Shown: positions 25,534 through 34,418 of the stretch, in pieces | How positions within the stretch are numbered: the first letter of the stretch is position 1 | Layout of the letters: every line of letters starts with the position of its first letter | DNA from: Succinivibrio sp. | Lineage (GTDB): Bacteria; Pseudomonadota; Gammaproteobacteria; Enterobacterales; Succinivibrionaceae | NCBI GenBank assembly: GCA_017469335.1 | Contig: JAFUGP010000149.1 | Coordinates: 1 to 44,181, forward strand | Length of the DNA: 44,181 nt | Direction of reading: 5' to 3' | Notes under the pieces: model-generated | What the model saw: the letters and a program-made list of their open reading frames with translations, nothing else | The model's database searches: none | Told to the model about the DNA's origin: nothing | Made by a program: the position numbers and the translations under genes

Positions 25534-26855
25534 AATATGTACCTGCTCAGATCTTCGTCTTCGACCACCTCGGAGAGGTGCTCGTCAACATAGGCAGCGT
25601 CGATGTTGAGGGTCAGCCCGGGGTTGTCGGGAGCCTTGAAGGAGATCTCCTCGACTATCTTCTCCATCAGGGTATGCAGACGCCTGGCTCCGATGTTCTC
25701 GGTTTTCTCGTTGACGCGGTAGGCATCCTCGGCGATGCGGTCCACGGCGGAGCGATCAAAGGTGACCGTGACGCCCTCGGTTCCCAGGAGCAGTTCGTAC
25801 TGCTTGGTCAGGGAATTGTGCGGCTCAGTGAGGATGCGCTTGAAGTCTTCCACCGACAGAGGTTTGAGCTCCACCCGGATGGGCAGACGGCCCTGCAGCT
25901 CGGGGATGAGATCGGAGGGGCGGGACATCTGAAAAGCCCCGGAGGCGATGAACAGAATATGGTCGGTACGGACCATGCCGTACTTGGTGCTCACCGTGCT
26001 GCCTTCAATGAGGGGGAGCAGATCGCGCTGCACGCCCTGGCGGGATACCTCGCCGGCACTGGCCTCATGCTGCTGGCAGATTTTGTCGATTTCGTCGATG
26101 AACACGATGCCGTTGTTCTCGGCCAAGGCCACGGCTTCTTCCTTGAGCTCGTCGGGTTTGGCCAGTTTGCCGGCCTCTTCCTCGACTAACTGCTTGAAGG
26201 CGTCCTTGATCTTCATCTTGCGTTTGGTCTGCTTGGACTGGTTGACGGCGTTGAACAGGTTCTGCAGCTGATTGGAGACCTCGTCGAAGGCCGAGCCGCC
26301 GCCGATGATGTTCAGGGAGCTGCTGCGTTCGGCCACATGGATCTCTATCTCGCGCTCGTCCAGCTCGTGCTCGCGCAGCTTCTTGCGCATCAGCTGCCGG
26401 GCCTGATTCTGCAGTTTTTCCTCATCCGTGGCCCCCGGGGTACTCACCAGTACGTCGAGAATGCGCTCCTCGGCCGCGTCCTCGGCCTTGGTCTTGTTGT
26501 GGCGGAAAGCCTCCTCACGCACCAGCTTCATGGCCACGTCGGCCAGCTCGCGGATCATGGACTCCACGTCCTTGCCCACGTAGCCCACCTCGGTGTATTT
26601 GGTGGCCTCGACCTTGATGAAGGGCGCCCGGGCCAGCTTGGCCAGTCTGCGGGCGATTTCGGTTTTGCCCACGCCGGTAGGTCCGATCATGAGGATGTTC
26701 TTGGGCACTATTTCGGCGCGCTGCTCAGGCGGCAGCTGCATGCGCCGCCAGCGGTTGCGCAGGGCGATGGCGACGGCTTTCTTGGCCTCGTCCTGGCCGA
26801 TGATGTAATCGTCAAGCGCGTTGACAATCTCGCGCGGGGTAAGTTCGGTAGTCAT
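25530..26855 (-). CDS. hslU: HslUV protease ATPase subunit
   Basis: HslU is the AAA+ unfoldase that feeds proteins to the HslV peptidase in the cytoplasm. At 441 residues it matches the family. Walker A is GPTGVGKT at 58-65, Walker B is VFIDEIDKI near residue 250, the pore loop GYVG follows KYTEV, and the C-terminus ends DEDLSRYIL, the tail that docks in HslV. The intermediate (I) domain lies between the two. It follows hslV by 9 bp. Confidence 0.98.
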   Translation of the reverse strand: MTTELTPREIVNALDDYIIGQDEAKKAVAIALRNRWRRMQLPPEQRAEIVPKNILMIGPTGVGKTEIARRLAKLARAPFIKVEATKYTEVGYVGKDVESMIRELADVAMKLVREEAFRHNKTKAEDAAEERILDVLVSTPGATDEEKLQNQARQLMRKKLREHELDEREIEIHVAERSSSLNIIGGGSAFDEVSNQLQNLFNAVNQSKQTKRKMKIKDAFKQLVEEEAGKLAKPDELKEEAVALAENNGIVFIDEIDKICQQHEASAGEVSRQGVQRDLLPLIEGSTVSTKYGMVRTDHILFIASGAFQMSRPSDLIPELQGRLPIRVELKPLSVEDFKRILTEPHNSLTKQYELLLGTEGVTVTFDRSAVDRIAEDAYRVNEKTENIGARRLHTLMEKIVEEISFKAPDNPGLTLNIDAAYVDEHLSEVVEDEDLSRYIL

Positions 26856-26864
26856 AATTTCAGA

Positions 26865-27392
26865 TCAGTACTCCAGCTTTTCAATGGTCTGGAACGAGTC
26901 GGTGAAAACGCAGATTTCACTGGCGATGGTCAGGGCCTTGCGCACGATCTCCTCGGCACCCAACTCGGTGTTGTGCACCAGGGCGCGGGCGGCGGCTAAG
27001 GCATAGTTGCCCCCCGAGCCCGTGGCCAGAATGTCATCGTCCATGCGCACCACGTCCCCGGTGCCGGTAATGATGAAGGACGCGCTCTGATCGGCCACGA
27101 TGAGCATGGCCTCTAACTTGCGCAACGCCCGGTCACTGCGCCAGAGCTTGGCCAGCGCGATGCAGGAGCGCTCCAGCATGCCCTGATGCTCTTCAAGCTT
27201 CTTTTCAAAGAGATCGAGCAGCGTAAAAGCGTCGGCGGTGGAGCCGGCGAAGCCGGCGAGCACCTTGCCGTGAAAGACCCGGCGTACCTTGACGGCGTTG
27301 GCCTTCAAGACGGTGCTCTGCCCCATGGTGACCTGTCCGTCACCGCCCATGGCCACGACATTGCCGCGGCGTACAGAAACTATAGTGGTCAT
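26865..27392 (-). CDS. hslV: HslUV protease peptidase subunit
   Basis: HslV is the proteasome-like threonine peptidase. The 175-residue protein begins [10 protein letters not shown], so the mature Thr nucleophile is exposed after Met removal; [19 protein letters not shown] and [14 protein letters not shown] are family motifs. It precedes hslU on the same strand and is preceded by a terminator that ends ftsN, so hslV should have its own promoter, which I did not find clearly. Confidence 0.98.
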   Translation of the reverse strand: MTTIVSVRRGNVVAMGGDGQVTMGQSTVLKANAVKVRRVFHGKVLAGFAGSTADAFTLLDLFEKKLEEHQGMLERSCIALAKLWRSDRALRKLEAMLIVADQSASFIITGTGDVVRMDDDILATGSGGNYALAAARALVHNTELGAEEIVRKALTIASEICVFTDSFQTIEKLEY

Positions 27393-27421
27393 AAATTAAG
27401 CGGCATCATGCCGCGCTCCTG

Positions 27422-27457
27422 TTTTAAAAGCCCGGAGAGGGGGGACCGCTCCGGGCT
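27422..27457 (-). terminator. Terminator downstream of ftsN
   Basis: AGCCCGGAG (27429-27437) and CTCCGGGCT (27449-27457) are perfect 9-bp arms; on the minus strand they are followed by TTTTAAAAC. This separates ftsN from hslVU. Confidence 0.85.
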
Positions 27458-27465
27458 GCTGAAAG

Positions 27466-28092
27466 CTAAAAGTCCTCTAGGAGACATTCATAGACCAGTG
27501 ACTTGCCGTCAACCAACAGCTCCTCATCGAGCTTCTTGAACAGCTCGCGGGCCTGGGTACGCTCCTTGAAGGGGCCTAACTGCAGCGCGTACATCTCACC
27601 GCGGGAGACCACGGCCGAAGACACCCCCAACAGTGCCAGTTTGGCCTTCTGTGCCTCGGCCTGGCTGCTGGTGGCGTAGGCATCGCAGTACAGCACTACC
27701 TGGGGTTTGCCCTGGGTTACGGCGGTACGCTTGCTGCGCAGCGTCTCCGAGCGGTGCTCCACCCCGGTCTGACGGGCGTGGACGGCAGGCGGCGGCAGTG
27801 CCGCACCCTCATGCTGGTAATCGTAAAGCTGCTGCGTGGGCACGCGCGCCGTCTTGCCGCGCGCTCCGGCAGGAGGCATCTCACGCTGCTGCCCGGGCTC
27901 TGTAAGCTCCTGGGAGTGATTTAAGGAGGCTTCATAATCGGCCCACTGTGCCTCCTTGTAGGAACTTATCTTGTAAAACAGCATGGCCAGCACCACCAGA
28001 CCTATCACGACCGCCGAGCCTGCCAGGACGAGGCGGGATCTGCGGGCCGGATCATTCAAGGCCTGTTTGAACTGTTCAAGGTTGTCACTCAT
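27466..28092 (-). CDS. ftsN: Cell division protein FtsN (SPOR domain)
   Basis: FtsN triggers septal peptidoglycan synthesis. The 208-residue protein has a short cytoplasmic N-terminus, one TM helix at about residues 22-43 (LVLAGSAVVIGLVVLAMLFY), a periplasmic linker and a C-terminal SPOR domain (about 130-208) that binds denuded glycan strands: VVLYCDAYATSSQAEAQKAKL to the YALQLGPFKERTQAREL motif. It is shorter than E. coli FtsN (319), mainly in the linker. The neighbours hslV and priA are those of E. coli ftsN. Confidence 0.88.
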   Translation of the reverse strand: MSDNLEQFKQALNDPARRSRLVLAGSAVVIGLVVLAMLFYKISSYKEAQWADYEASLNHSQELTEPGQQREMPPAGARGKTARVPTQQLYDYQHEGAALPPPAVHARQTGVEHRSETLRSKRTAVTQGKPQVVLYCDAYATSSQAEAQKAKLALLGVSSAVVSRGEMYALQLGPFKERTQARELFKKLDEELLVDGKSLVYECLLEDF

Positions 28093-28221
28093 GTTCTAAA
28101 TCTCCGTATTCTGCCGCAGGCTACAGTCAAAGCCGCTTTGGGCACCTGGCATTATTATAACCGCCCTCAGATCGGTTGACACCTTTTTAGCTCAGGCAGC
28201 CACCGCGGCAGCTTGAGGCCA

Positions 28222-29958
28222 CTACATCATTTCCATGACCTTGATGCCCAGCAGATCCAACCCCCGCCTGAGCACCGCCGAGGTCAGCTCGCACAGCTTA
28301 AGGCGGCTTTGCTGTACCGAAAGCGGTACGCCTTCCTTGATCACCGGGCAGCTCTCGTAAAAGCTCATGAACACCTCGGAGAGCTCGTAGAGGTAGGTGC
28401 ACAGCAAATGAGGCTGGCACTTGCTGCCCACCGCCGTCACGGTGGCGGGGAAGGAGAGCAGTTTGGCCGCGAGCTCCTCTTCGGCCTTGTCAGTCAGTGT
28501 GATGGCCCCGGGGGTGGTGGCGGCCTTGCGGAAGATGGAGCGGATGCGGCTGTAGGCATACTGCAGATAGGGGGCGGTGTTGCCCTCAAAAGAGAGCATC
28601 AGATCCCAGTCAAACACGTAATCGGTGTTGCGGTTTTTGGAGAGATCGGCGTATTTGACGGCGCCGATGGCGATGTTGTGCACCACCTCCTGACGCTGCG
28701 CACCCTCAAAATTGCTGCCGCGCTCTGAGAGCAGCCTGCTCACGCGCTCCTCGGCCTCGTCAAGCAGATCGCGCAGCTTGACGGTGCCGCCGCTGCGGGT
28801 CTTGAAGGGACGGCCGTCCTTGCCTAACATCATGCCGAAGGGGCAGTGCTCCAGCACCACGTCCTCCGGGGCGTAACCTGCCTTGCGGGCGATTTCCCAG
28901 ACCGTCAGCAGATGCTGATGCTGTCTGGAGTCCACCACGTAGATGATGCGTTGGGCCTTTAGTTTGTCCACGCGGTATTTGATGCAGGCGATGTCGGTGG
29001 TGGTATACAGATATCCGCCGTCCTGCTTGCGCACGATATTGCCCAGCACCTGACCTTCCTTGTTCTTAAACTGCGGCAGGTACACCACGATGGCGCCGTG
29101 ATCTTCCACGGCAATGCCGCGCTCGATGAGATCCTCGACAATCCCGGGCAGCATCTCGTTGTAGAGACTCTCGCCCATGATGTCGCCCTCGCTTAAGGTC
29201 ACATCGAGCCTGTGGTAGAGGGCCTGGTTCTGCGTCATGGTGAGGTTGACGAGTTTGCGCCACATACCAAGGCAGTACTCATCCCCGCCCTGCAGCTGCA
29301 CCACGTAGCGGCGGGCGCGCACGGCGAAATCCTCATCGTTGTCGTAGCGCTCCTTGGCCTGCCGGTAGAAGGCTTCAAAATCGCTTAGGTCCATGCCCTG
29401 GCCGCTGCTGTTTTCCACTTCCTCCAGGTAGGCGATGAGCATGCCGAACTGGGTGCCCCAGTCGCCGATGTGGTTGGCGCGGATCACCTGATGTCCGAGA
29501 AATTCCAGTACTCTTACCAGCGCATCGCCGATGACCGTGGAGCGCAGGTGGTGAACCGCCATCTCCTTGGCCACGTTAGGCGCCGAATAGTCCACCACCG
29601 TGATTTTGGGCGCGGCGCACAACTCCACACCCAAACGCGGATCATCGCACATGCGCTCTAGAGCCCTGACGGTGTAGTCATGGTCCAAAAAGAAGTTGAG
29701 AAACCCGGGCCCGGCGATTTCAATGCGCTCGATACCCTCCAATCCTGCCAGTTTGGCGCACAGATCCTCCGCCACCTGACGGGGATTGCGGTGCAGGGCC
29801 TTGGAGAGCGGCATGGCGATGCTGCAGCTCAGATCGCCGCGGGAGCGGTCCTTGTTGATATCCACCTTTAAAGCGCTGATAAGCCCCGGGCTTACCTCGT
29901 GGGCGGTGTCAATTTCCCGGACGGCCTTTTTGAGCAGTTCGGCAATTTTATCTTTCAT
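28222..29958 (-). CDS. argS: Arginyl-tRNA synthetase
   Basis: ArgRS charges tRNA-Arg. The 578-residue protein has the N-terminal Add-1 domain, a class I catalytic core (VDYSAPNVAKEM, GDWGTQFGMLIAYLEE) and the C-terminal DALR anticodon-binding domain ending LLGIKVMEMM. The KMSKS position reads MMLGKDGRPFKTRSGG, as usual in ArgRS. The HIGH position, normally HVGH, reads AVHH at residues 134-137, which is unusual. GGAG precedes the ATG at 29958. It lies between ftsN and priA. Confidence 0.96.
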   Translation of the reverse strand: MKDKIAELLKKAVREIDTAHEVSPGLISALKVDINKDRSRGDLSCSIAMPLSKALHRNPRQVAEDLCAKLAGLEGIERIEIAGPGFLNFFLDHDYTVRALERMCDDPRLGVELCAAPKITVVDYSAPNVAKEMAVHHLRSTVIGDALVRVLEFLGHQVIRANHIGDWGTQFGMLIAYLEEVENSSGQGMDLSDFEAFYRQAKERYDNDEDFAVRARRYVVQLQGGDEYCLGMWRKLVNLTMTQNQALYHRLDVTLSEGDIMGESLYNEMLPGIVEDLIERGIAVEDHGAIVVYLPQFKNKEGQVLGNIVRKQDGGYLYTTTDIACIKYRVDKLKAQRIIYVVDSRQHQHLLTVWEIARKAGYAPEDVVLEHCPFGMMLGKDGRPFKTRSGGTVKLRDLLDEAEERVSRLLSERGSNFEGAQRQEVVHNIAIGAVKYADLSKNRNTDYVFDWDLMLSFEGNTAPYLQYAYSRIRSIFRKAATTPGAITLTDKAEEELAAKLLSFPATVTAVGSKCQPHLLCTYLYELSEVFMSFYESCPVIKEGVPLSVQQSRLKLCELTSAVLRRGLDLLGIKVMEMM

Positions 29959-30073
29959 GGTTTACTCCGCGGCATGGGGGTTGGGTACCACCTGACAGGG
30001 CCCGCAACCGGGGCTTGGGCAGGTGCGGGCTATGATAGCACAAAGCAGGTGCCTCCCCGGGGCGGAGATCCCC

Positions 30074-32299
30074 TCAGCAGTTCTCCTGGGGGTCTACTTC
30101 CAGGGCAAAGCGCACGCTGCTGCGGGTACCCTGCCTAAGGCAGCTCTCCTGTGCGGCTGCAAGCAGTTCGTCCAGCTCAGTGCGCGCCGGCGCGCTCAAC
30201 AGCAGATGATAATGATAGCGGTTTTGCCTCTTTTCCATCTTGTCAGGCAGGGTGGGACCGATGTAGAGCCTGTGGTTTGATGCAAACCGCGCATACAGCC
30301 CCGCGCGCAGCTCTCTTAGGGCCAAAAAGGCGTCCTCGCGCCTTGGGGCGTTGCACAGCACATAGGCCTGACAGGAGTAGGGCGGCAGATTCAGGCGTAG
30401 GCGGGCACGAAGCAGGGTCTCTGCCACCTGCGGGTAGCCGGCCTTAGGATTGAGCAGCTGCTGCAGCAGGGGATGCTCGGGGTGATGGGACTGCAACAGC
30501 ACCGTGCCGGGACGTGAGGCGCGGCCGGCGCGGCCTGCCACCTGGGTGATGAGTTGCGCGCAGCTCTCCTGGGCGCGGAAATCATCGGAGATGAGACTGC
30601 CGTCCACATCCAGGATCCCCACTAAGGTGACTCCCGGAAAATCGTGACCCTTGGCCAGCATCTGGGTACCGAGCAGGATAAGGCTCCTGCCCTGCCGCAC
30701 GCTTTTTAAGCTCTCCTCCAAGTCCCGGCGGTCTTTGACCGTGTCACGGTCAATGCGCACCACTCCCGCGTCGGGATAGCGCAGCCTGACAAATCGTTCC
30801 ACCTGTTCGGTACCGAAGCCTGACTCCAAAAGCTGTAATGAGCCGCAGCCGGGGCAGCGCGCCGGCAGGGGACGGCGGTATTCGCAGATGTGGCACTTGA
30901 GCAGACCCTCGGCGCGGTGTACGGTCAGGGGATTGTCGCAGTTGGGGCAGCTTAAAATCTGCGCGCAGCCATGGCATATCAGGTGCCGGGCATAACCGCG
31001 GCGGTTTAAGAACAGCACCACCTGGTTGCCCTGCGCCGTCTCCTCGCCGATACGCCGCTCCAGACTCTGCCCGATGCCGCAGTAAAGACCGTCGGTGAAC
31101 GGTTCCTGCTTAAGATCGATGAGCTCGGCCCCGGGCAGGGAGGCGCCGGTGGCACGTTTGGGCAGCTCAAGGGGTGTGTAAAGACCCTGCTTTACCCGGT
31201 AGAGCGATTCCAGAGCCGGTGTGGCCGAGCCCAGCACCACCGGGCAGTTGCAGTAGCGCGCCCGCCACAGACACATCTCACGGGCGTGGTAGCGCAGTCC
31301 GTCACCCTGCTTGAAGGAGCTGTCATGTTCCTCGTCGATGACGATGAGTCCGAGATTGGGCAGGGGCGTGAACAGCGCCGAACGGGTACCTATCAAAATG
31401 CCGGCGCGCCCGCTTTGCATGTCCAGATAGGCATCCAGACGCTCGCGGTCGCTCAAGGCCGAATGCAGCGAGGCGATGGGGACATTGAAGCGCCGGTAGA
31501 AACGCTCAAAGGTCTGCGGGGTGAGGGCAATTTCCGGTACCAGCACCAGGGCGCAGAGGCCGCGCCGCAAGGTCTCCTCGATGATGCGCAGATACACCTC
31601 GGTTTTGCCCGAGCCGGTCACCCCCTGCAGCAAAAAGCAGCCATAGCCGTTACAGGCAGTCACGCTGCGCACCGCCTGGCTCTGCCAGAGATTAAGCTCG
31701 GGCCCGCTCTCCCTGGTCAGAGGACCGGTCAGGCTCTGCCAGGGCACGCCGTCCCGGTGCAGGTCAAGCTTGCGCACCAGCCCCTTTTTGAGCAGGGCGT
31801 TTTCACTTGCGGCGCTGATGCCCCGCTCGCGCAGCTCAAGCCTCCTTACCGCTCCCCGGGCCAAAATAGCGAGGATTTGGAGCTGCTCTTGGGATTTGAT
31901 GGCGCTTATTTTTTTGGGATCCTGCACGGGGGTGAGCTCCAACCCCGGGATCTGGGCGTAAGAGGCGGCCTTGCCCTCGCGCAGCAGCGCCGGCAGCGCG
32001 GTGTAGTAGCACTGCCCTAAGGCATAATGATAGTAGTCTGAGGCACAGCTAAGCAGGTGTTGCAGATCGGGACCGAACAGCGGCTGCGGATCCAGGATCT
32101 GCGCGGTTTTGAGTTTGGCCCCCGCAGGCGGAGGTCCCAGGCCCGTTACCACCGCCACTTCGCGGGAGCCGGCAAAATCCACCAGCACCCGGCGGCCTGT
32201 GAGGTCCGGCCGGGCCGGCAGATCGGGCAGGTAGGAATAGAGACGGGGCAGAGGCCGGTTGACGGCCACTGTCACGCAGGTTGGGGCGCTCTCGCTCAT
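30074..32299 (-). CDS. priA: Primosomal protein N' (PriA helicase)
   Basis: PriA reloads DnaB at stalled replication forks. The 741-residue SF2 helicase has the N-terminal 3' DNA-binding domain, Walker A GVTGSGKTEVY, the DEEHD box, a zinc region with paired cysteines (CHGCAQIL, CPNCDN, CHICEY, CPGCGS), and the helicase C domain (GTQMLAKGHDFPGV, QVAGRAGRA). Length matches the family. It is divergent from rpmE, as in E. coli. Confidence 0.97.
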   Translation of the reverse strand: MSESAPTCVTVAVNRPLPRLYSYLPDLPARPDLTGRRVLVDFAGSREVAVVTGLGPPPAGAKLKTAQILDPQPLFGPDLQHLLSCASDYYHYALGQCYYTALPALLREGKAASYAQIPGLELTPVQDPKKISAIKSQEQLQILAILARGAVRRLELRERGISAASENALLKKGLVRKLDLHRDGVPWQSLTGPLTRESGPELNLWQSQAVRSVTACNGYGCFLLQGVTGSGKTEVYLRIIEETLRRGLCALVLVPEIALTPQTFERFYRRFNVPIASLHSALSDRERLDAYLDMQSGRAGILIGTRSALFTPLPNLGLIVIDEEHDSSFKQGDGLRYHAREMCLWRARYCNCPVVLGSATPALESLYRVKQGLYTPLELPKRATGASLPGAELIDLKQEPFTDGLYCGIGQSLERRIGEETAQGNQVVLFLNRRGYARHLICHGCAQILSCPNCDNPLTVHRAEGLLKCHICEYRRPLPARCPGCGSLQLLESGFGTEQVERFVRLRYPDAGVVRIDRDTVKDRRDLEESLKSVRQGRSLILLGTQMLAKGHDFPGVTLVGILDVDGSLISDDFRAQESCAQLITQVAGRAGRASRPGTVLLQSHHPEHPLLQQLLNPKAGYPQVAETLLRARLRLNLPPYSCQAYVLCNAPRREDAFLALRELRAGLYARFASNHRLYIGPTLPDKMEKRQNRYHYHLLLSAPARTELDELLAAAQESCLRQGTRSSVRFALEVDPQENC

Positions 32300-32339
32300 G
32301 CCTGGCCTTCGGGGAGCTGGGGGAGATCTTCAAAAAAAC

Positions 32340-32368
32340 TTGCACAAAGGGTGCAATTGACCTATCAT
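32340..32368 (+). promoter_or_regulatory. Putative rpmE promoter with overlapping inverted repeat
   Basis: TTGCAC (32340-32345) and TATCAT (32363-32368) with a 17-bp spacer, about 85 bp before rpmE. The -35 is the left arm of a perfect inverted repeat TTGCAC-5-GTGCAA (32340-32356), a possible operator for rpmE or the divergent priA. Confidence 0.6.
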
Positions 32369-32450
32369 ACTACAACTTTTTTTCAGCCAGAGTGCATGGT
32401 GTCCGGCGCTTGGTGCGGCCGGAAGTGCGATGCACACAGAGGTAATCATC

Positions 32451-32693
32451 ATGAGAGAAAACATTCATCCTGAGTACAAGGAAGTAAATGTGCGCTGCTC
32501 CTGCGGCAACACCTTTACCGTCCGCTCCACGGCCGGTCACGATCTGACCTTGGACGTGTGCTCCAAGTGCCACCCCTTCTTTACCGGCAAGCAGAAGATT
32601 GTCGATACCGGTGGGCGCGTTGAGGCCTTCAAGAAGCGCTTCGGCGCCTTCAGCGGGTTGGGCACTGACGTAACCACCACCAAGCGCGCCTAA
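32451..32693 (+). CDS. rpmE: 50S ribosomal protein L31 (zinc form)
   Basis: This 80-residue large-subunit protein is the zinc-binding (C-plus) form: Cys16, Cys18, Cys37 and Cys40 in RCSCG and CSKC. It begins [12 protein letters not shown] and has [22 protein letters not shown] precedes the ATG at 32451; an in-frame ATG at 32430 is not supported by the family. It is divergent from priA, as in E. coli. Confidence 0.96.
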   Translation: MRENIHPEYKEVNVRCSCGNTFTVRSTAGHDLTLDVCSKCHPFFTGKQKIVDTGGRVEAFKKRFGAFSGLGTDVTTTKRA

Positions 32694-32715
32694 GAGCGTC
32701 TGTCTGGAACAAGAG

Positions 32716-32743
32716 GCCGACGGTTTACTCCGCCGGCTTTTTT
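32716..32743 (+). terminator. Terminator of rpmE
   Basis: GCCGACGG (32716-32723) pairs with CCGCCGGC (32730-32737) with one mismatch, followed by six T. Confidence 0.82.
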
Positions 32744-33069
32744 GTTGCCCGTCACCTGCCTGCCCGGCTCTCCTAAGCTTAAGAGCACTGCCTTTGGTCA
32801 CTGCGTGCTAACCCTGAAAATGTGCTGTAACTAACGCAAAAATCCGCCTGAGGCCATTAACATAAATATTCGTCTGCAAGGAGCTGCACCCGCTGCGGAG
32901 CAGATCCTGCTCAGGCCTTTGTTCGCAGCAGACCCCTCTCACCTTTATGCTGATGCTGACGGTGCGGGGATGCTGCTCTCAGAGCGTTCGGTGTCTGCTG
33001 CAGCAGTGCGGCCTGACGCGTGACCTGAAAAAACATCATATCGATACATAACAAACTAAGAGGTGTAAG
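32744..33069. other. Intergenic region upstream of the malic enzyme gene
   Basis: About 325 bp without a credible gene. The last 60 bp before the start are A-rich and probably hold the malic enzyme promoter (TATCGAT and CATAAC are possible -10 elements), but no element is convincing. AGAGGTG lies just upstream of the TTG start. Confidence 0.45.
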
Positions 33070-34320
33070 TTGGATCCCAAGAAGTTGCATGAACGGGCAC
33101 TTGCTTATCATGAGAAGCCGGTGCCGGGTAAAATCAAGGTCGTGATCACCAAGCCGGCCGAGACCGCCGATGATCTTACCTTGGCCTACAGCCCGGGCGT
33201 GGCTGAGCCGGTCAAGGAAATCGCCGAGAATCCGGAGTATGCCTATCACTGCACCGGCAAGGGCAACAGCGTTGCCATCATCTCCAACGGTACCGCCATT
33301 TTGGGCCTGGGCAATTTGGGGCCTTTGGCCTCCAAGCCGGTGATGGAAGGCAAGGCGCTGCTGTTCAACCGCTTTGCCGGTATCAACGCCATCGATATCG
33401 AGGTGGACAACAAGTCCGTGGCCGATTTCATCACCACGGTGGAGAGCATCGCCGAGACCTTCGGCGGCATCAATCTGGAGGATATCAAGGCTCCGGAGTG
33501 CTTTGAGATCGAGCGTGAGCTGATCAAACGCTGCAAAATCCCGATTTTCCATGATGACCAGCACGGTACGGCCATCGTGACCACCGCCGGCATCTTAAAC
33601 GCGGTGGAGCTGCAGGGCAAGAAGATCTCCGAGTGCAAGGTAGTGTGCGTGGGTGCCGGCGCGGCCGGTATTGCCTGCTCGCAGTTCCTCATCGAGTGCG
33701 GTGCCCGCAAGGAGAACTTCTTCATGGTGGACCGTCACGGCGTGATCAGATCCGACCGTCCTCAGTACAACAACGGCGAAAAACCGCGCTTTATCAATGA
33801 CTCAGGTCCCAAGACCCTCTCCGAGGCGATCAAGGGCGCGGATGTGCTCTTGGGCGTGTCCGGGCCGGGACTCATTTCCGAGGACGACGTCAAGGCCATG
33901 GCGCCTAAGGCGGTGATTTTCGCCTGCTCCAACCCGGATCCGGAGGTAGATCCGGCGGTGGTGCACAAACTGCGTCCGGATATCATCATGGGCACGGGTC
34001 GTTCTGACTATCCCAACCAGATTAACAATGTGCTGTGCTTCCCGTTCCTGTTCCGCGGTGCTCTGGATGTCAGGGCCACGGCCATTAACCTGCCCATGCA
34101 GCAGGCGGCCATGAACGCATTGCGCGAGCTGGCCAAGGAGCCGGTGCCCTCCGAGGTGGTCAAAGCCTCCGGGGTGGATAAGCTTGAGTACGGACCTGAG
34201 TATCTTATTCCCAAGCCGATGGATCCCAGGCTGCTCAAGAAGCTCGCCCGCGCGGTGGCCGAGGCCGCCGTCAAGAGCGGAGTGGCGCAGATCCCGCTGC
34301 CGGAAGGCTATATGAGCTGA
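33070..34320 (+). CDS. NAD(P)-dependent malic enzyme, short form without phosphotransacetylase domain
   Basis: The enzyme decarboxylates L-malate to pyruvate, linking C4 acids to pyruvate in central metabolism. It is a 416-residue protein with the malic N domain (LAYSPGVAEPVKEI, the Tyr of TLAYSPG being catalytic; the Lys lies in GLASKPVMEGK-like GPLASKPVMEGKA), the metal-binding FHDDQHGTAIV, and the NAD(P)-binding GAGAAGIA. It corresponds to the N-terminal half of MaeB and lacks the C-terminal phosphotransacetylase-like domain. Start is TTG at 33070 with AGAGGTG before it. The gene is monocistronic: a terminator follows. Confidence 0.94.
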   Translation: MDPKKLHERALAYHEKPVPGKIKVVITKPAETADDLTLAYSPGVAEPVKEIAENPEYAYHCTGKGNSVAIISNGTAILGLGNLGPLASKPVMEGKALLFNRFAGINAIDIEVDNKSVADFITTVESIAETFGGINLEDIKAPECFEIERELIKRCKIPIFHDDQHGTAIVTTAGILNAVELQGKKISECKVVCVGAGAAGIACSQFLIECGARKENFFMVDRHGVIRSDRPQYNNGEKPRFINDSGPKTLSEAIKGADVLLGVSGPGLISEDDVKAMAPKAVIFACSNPDPEVDPAVVHKLRPDIIMGTGRSDYPNQINNVLCFPFLFRGALDVRATAINLPMQQAAMNALRELAKEPVPSEVVKASGVDKLEYGPEYLIPKPMDPRLLKKLARAVAEAAVKSGVAQIPLPEGYMS

Positions 34321-34340
34321 TAAGCGCACTTAGGTGCAAC

Positions 34341-34373
34341 AAAAAGGGTGGTAGCAGTATGCCGCCCTTTTTT
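34341..34373. terminator. Bidirectional terminator after the malic enzyme gene
   Basis: AAAAAGGGTGG and CCGCCCTTTTTT pair around a short loop with one G-T wobble; both strands end in a T run, so it also serves the converging gene at 34419. Confidence 0.85.
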
Positions 34374-34418
34374 ATTGCCGAACGTTCGGAGTGTTCAGCC
34401 GCCCGTCCCGCCGCCTGG

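Noticed and set aside
34378-34389. Perfect 12-bp palindrome CCGAACGTTCGG as an operator
   Set aside because: It lies between two converging gene ends beside a terminator, so a regulatory role is unlikely.
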